A stretch of DNA of 64,000 nt from Devosia sp. (GTDB lineage Bacteria; Pseudomonadota; Alphaproteobacteria; Rhizobiales; Devosiaceae), in NCBI RefSeq assembly GCF_024707125.1, contig NZ_JANQAH010000009.1, positions 806,001 through 870,000 on the forward strand, in the 5' to 3' direction. The notes under the pieces were generated by a model. It did no database searches and was not told the origin of the DNA. It saw only the letters and a list, made by a program, of their open reading frames with translations. Each line of letters begins with the position of its first letter. The first letter of the stretch is position 1. A program made the translations under genes and the position numbers. Below, piece after piece: positions 60,550 through 64,000 of this stretch.

Positions 60550-61539
60550 TCAGGCACGCGCCGGCCCCTGCCCAGCTCCCGTAGCCTCGATCGCCTTGGC
60601 AATCACCTCGACATCCCCTGCATCGAGCTCCAGGCTCGCCGCATCGATCCAGCCATCAACCTGCGCCGGCGAACGCGCGCCAACAATCGTCGCCGTCAGC
60701 CCCGGCCAGGCATGGCACCAGGCCAGCGCCACGCTCGACACACTCGTTCCATGCTTTTCCGCAATCGGCTTCAGGCTCTCGGCCAGTGCTAGATTGGCCG
60801 TCAGCTTCTCGCCCTGAAATTCCGGGCTGCCCTTGCGCCAATCATTGTCGGGCATGGCCGCAACGCGGTCGGCCGTCATCGTGCCGGTCAGCAGCCCCGC
60901 CTGCATCGGCGAATAGCAAATGACACCGGTGCCGTGCTCCGCGCACCACGGCAAAATCTTGCCCGCTGTCTCGCGGCGGATCATCGAAAACGGTGGCTGC
61001 AACGTCTCGACATGTCCGATCGCCTCGGCCCGTGCCAACTGCCCCTCGTCATGGTTGGAAAGCCCGACATGGCGCACCTTGCCCTCGGCCTTGAGCTCCA
61101 GCAGGCTCGCCCAATAGTCTTCCAATGGCACATCGTCCGAAGGCCAGTGCATCTGGTAGAGATCGATCACATCGACCTTGAGGCGTTTCAGCGAATTTTC
61201 CAGCTCCTGCCGCAGATGCTTCCGCTCGCCGATCCGCCGCGGATTCTGCCCGTTCTCGTCGCGAACGATCCCGCCCTTGGTGAAAACCAGCGGTCGCTTG
61301 TCCGCCGGCAGCCCCGCCAGTGCTTCACCAATGACCGCCTCGGAATGCCCATTGCCATAGACCGCCGCCGTGTCGATCCAGTTGATGCCGCTATCGATCG
61401 CATGCCGAATCGCCGCCACGGAGTCCTGGTCGTCCTGCGGTCCCCACATATTGCCGCCCATGGCCCAGGCACCGATGCCGAGCTTGGTGATGTGCATTCC
61501 CGTCTGGCCAAAGGCCCGTGTCGGCAGATGCGTCTTCAT
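60550..61539 (-). CDS. Aldo/keto reductase
   Basis: A 329-residue reductase distinct from the one at 54868. Tetrad: Asp and Tyr in NWIDTAAVYGNGHSE, Lys in VFTKGG, His in QMHWPSDD. Also RRHVGLSNHD-like VRHVGLSNHDEGQ and the NADPH end TIVGARSPAQVD. ATG at 61539 follows GGAAGGACACGCG; an upstream in-frame start is weaker. Divergent from the zinc dehydrogenase with a 123-base gap, so the two may act in one sugar pathway. Confidence 0.9.
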   Translation of the reverse strand: MKTHLPTRAFGQTGMHITKLGIGAWAMGGNMWGPQDDQDSVAAIRHAIDSGINWIDTAAVYGNGHSEAVIGEALAGLPADKRPLVFTKGGIVRDENGQNPRRIGERKHLRQELENSLKRLKVDVIDLYQMHWPSDDVPLEDYWASLLELKAEGKVRHVGLSNHDEGQLARAEAIGHVETLQPPFSMIRRETAGKILPWCAEHGTGVICYSPMQAGLLTGTMTADRVAAMPDNDWRKGSPEFQGEKLTANLALAESLKPIAEKHGTSVSSVALAWCHAWPGLTATIVGARSPAQVDGWIDAASLELDAGDVEVIAKAIEATGAGQGPARA

Positions 61540-61662
61540 CGCGTGTCCTTCCAAAACTGCTGGCTTTTCCATGGTCTACAAGCCGAAGGTTCTCTTGTCA
61601 CCCGTCATGTATGGAAGATATAAGGCACTAACATGTTACGGTGATGAAGGATCAACCGACCG

Positions 61663-62670
61663 ATGCAAGCCCTGACCATCCTGCGTCCCGGAACCGCCGC
61701 GCTCACCGAGAAGCCGGTGCCGATGCCCGGCCCCGGCGAAGTCGCCATCGATCTCGCCTTTGTCGGCTATTGCGGCTCCGACCTGACCTCTTATCGCGGC
61801 CTCAATCCGCTGGTGAGCTATCCCCGCGTCCCCGGCCACGAAATTTCCGGCACCATTGCCGAACTGGGGCAGGGGGTCGAAAATCTCGCCCCAGGCACCG
61901 CCGTAACTGTGCTGCCCTATTTCAATTGCGGCACCTGTCGCGCCTGCCGTTCCGGCCGGGTCAATGCCTGCCCCCACAACCAGACCATGGGCGTGCAGCG
62001 CGAAGGCGCCATGACCGGCCGCATCGTCGTGCCTGCCGCCAAGGTGATTGCAGTTACCGGCATCTCCCAACGCGATCTGGCTCTGGTCGAACCCTGCGCC
62101 GTCGGTTTTCACGCTGTGCGCCGTGCCGAATTGACCGCGGGCGAAACCGTCGTCGTCCTCGGCTGCGGCATGATCGGCCTCGGCGTCATCCTCGGCGCCC
62201 TGCGCCAGGGCGCCCGTGTCATCGCCGTCGATCTCAGCGATGCCAAGCTCGACGTCGCCAAAAAGCTCGGCGCTCATGAGGTCATCAACGCCTCGACCGA
62301 CGTCAAAGCCCAGGTCGCCGAACTGACAGGGGAGGGGCCCGACGTCGTGGTCGAAGCGGTGGGCGCCGAGGCTACATTCCTCCAGGCCGTCGACCTCGTC
62401 GCCACCACTGGCCGCGTCGTCTATATCGGCTACGCCAAGTCCGCGATTGCCTATGAAACCAAGGTGTTTATTACCAAGGAACTCGACATCCGCGGCTCCC
62501 GCAACGCGCTGCGCTCGGATTTTGACGATGTCATCGACGAGTTGCGCAAGCGCCCCGATGCGGGCGATCTCATCGTCACGCGTACCGCAACGCTTGATGA
62601 GGCTGCCGAGGCACTGGCTGATTGGCATGCAAGGCCAGGTGATTTCACGAAGATTCTGGTGAAGTTCTAG
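61663..62670 (+). CDS. Zinc-dependent alcohol/polyol dehydrogenase
   Basis: A 335-residue medium-chain dehydrogenase. Catalytic zinc site C-G-S-D (YCGSDLTSYRG) with GHE (VPGHEISG); structural zinc cysteines CGTCRACRSGRVNAC; NAD site VVVLGCGMIGLGVILGA. It resembles sorbitol/galactonate-type dehydrogenases, but the substrate is not certain. It lies between the aldo/keto reductase and the FadR-type regulator, a likely sugar-use cluster. Confidence 0.9.
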   Translation: MQALTILRPGTAALTEKPVPMPGPGEVAIDLAFVGYCGSDLTSYRGLNPLVSYPRVPGHEISGTIAELGQGVENLAPGTAVTVLPYFNCGTCRACRSGRVNACPHNQTMGVQREGAMTGRIVVPAAKVIAVTGISQRDLALVEPCAVGFHAVRRAELTAGETVVVLGCGMIGLGVILGALRQGARVIAVDLSDAKLDVAKKLGAHEVINASTDVKAQVAELTGEGPDVVVEAVGAEATFLQAVDLVATTGRVVYIGYAKSAIAYETKVFITKELDIRGSRNALRSDFDDVIDELRKRPDAGDLIVTRTATLDEAAEALADWHARPGDFTKILVKF

Positions 62671-62730
62671 GCCCTCAACGGCCCGCTCCCGACCTCACCC
62701 TCTTCTCACGCGGTGGGTGTGGTGGCAGAG

Positions 62731-63423
62731 CTAGTCCCAAGCCCCAAGCATCGACGCGGTAACAAAATCCAGATGCGCCGCCATGGCTTCGCGGGCGGCC
62801 TCCGCATTCCCCTGCACAATGCCCGCAACGATCCGCGCATGGTCATCCATGATGTGCGTCCGCACCTCGCTCATGCTCGCGAGATGTTCGTGAAATTTCG
62901 TATCGACGACTTCGAAGCGTGAGTTCCACAGCAGGTCCAGCACTTCGCGCAGCATCGTATTGCCCGAGCCTTCGGCAATGGTCAGGTGCAGCATGCGGTC
63001 GCTTTCCGAAGACCAGCGATTGTTCGTCGTCTCGGCCTGCATGCGCCGCATGGCCTCGGCCATCCGCGCCGTGCCTTCGGGCGAAATATTCTGGCTCGCC
63101 AGCGCCGCAGCTTCGGGCTCCAGCAGACGCCGGACCCGCATGATTTCAATGGGTGAATGGCCTTCATCGGGCAGGGCGGCGCTGCCCTTGCTCTGGTCGC
63201 GCACGAAGGCGCCGACCCCAACGCGCACTTCCACGAACCCGGCGACTTCAAGCGCAATCAGCGCCTCGCGCACCGTCGGGCGAGACACCCCCAGGCTCAC
63301 CGCCAGGTCGCGCTCCGAGGGCAATTGCCGCCCGGCCTCGACCTCACCCGCCAGGATCTGATCCCTGATCTGGTCGGCAATCTGGATATAGAGTTTGCGG
63401 TTGGATACGGCCTGAAGTTTCAT
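62731..63423 (-). CDS. FadR-subfamily GntR regulator
   Basis: A 230-residue regulator. Winged helix at about 8-75 (KLYIQIADQIRDQILAGEV; LPSERDLAVSLGVSRPTVREALIALEVAGFVEVR) and an FCD ligand domain (about 95-225) with metal-site histidines in RMLHLTIAEGSG, HIMDDHARIV and MAAHLDFV. Divergent from the sugar ABC transporter that begins at 63649; the intervening 225 bases hold a perfect FadR-type operator, so it most likely represses that transporter. Confidence 0.92.
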   Translation of the reverse strand: MKLQAVSNRKLYIQIADQIRDQILAGEVEAGRQLPSERDLAVSLGVSRPTVREALIALEVAGFVEVRVGVGAFVRDQSKGSAALPDEGHSPIEIMRVRRLLEPEAAALASQNISPEGTARMAEAMRRMQAETTNNRWSSESDRMLHLTIAEGSGNTMLREVLDLLWNSRFEVVDTKFHEHLASMSEVRTHIMDDHARIVAGIVQGNAEAAREAMAAHLDFVTASMLGAWD

Positions 63424-63543
63424 TCTCTCCCCCTAGAACCTGCTTCCGCTTTGGGGAAGCGGGTTCCAAGCCGTTTAATTGAAGCGAGGCGGCTATGCCG
63501 TTCCCTGTCTCAACCCATAGCGCCACGCTCGTTGCATGTCTAC

Positions 63544-63584
63544 TGGTCTGACCACTTGACAGCCTGATCGTTTTGCCATTCATT
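63544..63584 (+). promoter_or_regulatory. FadR-type operator and promoter of sugar ABC operon
   Basis: TGGT-CTG-ACCA (63544-63554) matches the FadR-subfamily consensus TGGT-N3-ACCA exactly. One base later comes TTGACA (63556-63561), 17 bases, then a weak -10 TTCATT (63579-63584). A repressor bound here would block polymerase. Confidence 0.65.
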
Positions 63585-63648
63585 CCTCCCACATTGCGAG
63601 GACGGCTCGGGAGCAACGGAGCCGCGATACGCATCGGGAGGACTTTAC

Positions 63649-64000
63649 ATGGCTGGGCATTTCGCACCGGCATCCCCAGCGGATGCGGCGGTGCCGCTGG
63701 CGAACCCGCCGGTCCCATTGGTCGAAATGACCGACATCGACAAGTCCTTCCCCGGCGTTCGGGCCCTCTCCAGGGCGCGCTTCGAGCTCAAGCCCGGCGA
63801 AGTCCATGCCCTCATGGGCGAGAACGGCGCCGGCAAGTCGACGCTGATGAAGATTCTTTCGGGCGTTTACACCCGCGATGCGGGCTCCGTGCTGCTCGAT
63901 GGCCAGCCGGTGGACATCACTTCGCCGCGTCAGGCCCAGTCCCTCGGCGTCGGCATCATCCATCAGGAACTGGCGCTGATGCGCGACCTGACGGCCGCCC
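63649..64000 (+). CDS. Sugar ABC transporter ATP-binding protein, 3' end missing
   Basis: The first 117 residues of a RbsA/MglA-type double ATPase, running off the window. After an Ala/Pro-rich lead come [21 protein letters not shown], Walker [10 protein letters not shown] and the Q-loop [11 protein letters not shown] at 63649 follows CGGGAGGACTTTAC. In this type a sugar-binding protein and a permease gene normally follow. Likely controlled by the divergent FadR-type regulator. Confidence 0.92.
   Translation, partial: MAGHFAPASPADAAVPLANPPVPLVEMTDIDKSFPGVRALSRARFELKPGEVHALMGENGAGKSTLMKILSGVYTRDAGSVLLDGQPVDITSPRQAQSLGVGIIHQELALMRDLTAA

Overview
The window is 64 kb of dense, GC-rich alphaproteobacterial chromosome. 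The gene content points to Hyphomicrobiales (Rhizobiales). It includes a ChvG-type kinase followed by a short HprK, a mannose-type EIIA and HPr, plus GcrA, a DivL with tyrosine in place of the phospho-accepting histidine, RirA, a LuxR/LuxI pair, and argD-argF-hslO in a row. My impression is a Devosia-like genome, but no search was run. Several families of palindromic repeats lie between genes. There are no rRNA or tRNA genes, no CRISPR array, and no recognisable insertion sequence or prophage.

Layout. 1-2.8 kb: end of chvG, then hprK, EIIA and HPr. 2.9-6.6 kb: YARHG protein, VOC dioxygenase, DUF924 protein, M29 aminopeptidase and a 38-residue membrane peptide. 6.8-8.9 kb: a 15-codon leader peptide and intrinsic terminator in front of an ABC exporter that is frameshifted in a G run. 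8.9-11 kb: pseudo-receiver protein, cytochrome b561 and a small unknown gene. 11.1-12.7 kb: a low-GC two-gene cassette (DUF4747-like protein plus four-helix membrane protein) with its own strong promoter. 12.7-20.8 kb: polA, a cyclopropane fatty acid synthase, TetR-SGNH hydrolase and an ACP-ketosynthase pair. 21-25.4 kb: gcrA, divergent from argD-argF-hslO. 25.5-29.5 kb: luxR, luxI, a glycosyltransferase and a DUF2937 protein. 29.6-38.8 kb: ahcY, two tandem chemoreceptors, divL and tsaE. 39-43.4 kb: the ugp glycerol-3-phosphate transporter behind a Pho-box-like array; ugpA carries a one-base insertion. 43.5-48.3 kb: a CHASE-PAS-GGDEF-EAL protein, a Gfo/Idh/MocA oxidoreductase and a YihY-family protein. 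48.4-53.7 kb: a complete dppABCDF operon on the minus strand. 53.9-60.4 kb: a VOC, secreted protein and AKR operon, a ROK regulator, an HU/IHF protein, rirA, a candidate small RNA and an ABC-F ATPase. 60.5-64 kb: aldo/keto reductase, zinc dehydrogenase, FadR-type regulator and the start of a sugar ABC transporter.

The best candidates for something undescribed are the low-GC DUF4747-like/membrane-protein pair (11.25-12.66 kb) and the leader-peptide attenuator upstream of the exporter (6.79-6.95 kb). Regulatory sites readable by eye include a CtrA-type site and five GANTC sites upstream of gcrA, four GANTC sites upstream of divL, a triple Pho-box array upstream of ugpB, an ICE-like motif at the rirA promoter, and a perfect FadR-type operator upstream of the last gene. 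The two frameshifts both lie in homopolymers, so sequencing error is a serious possibility for each.
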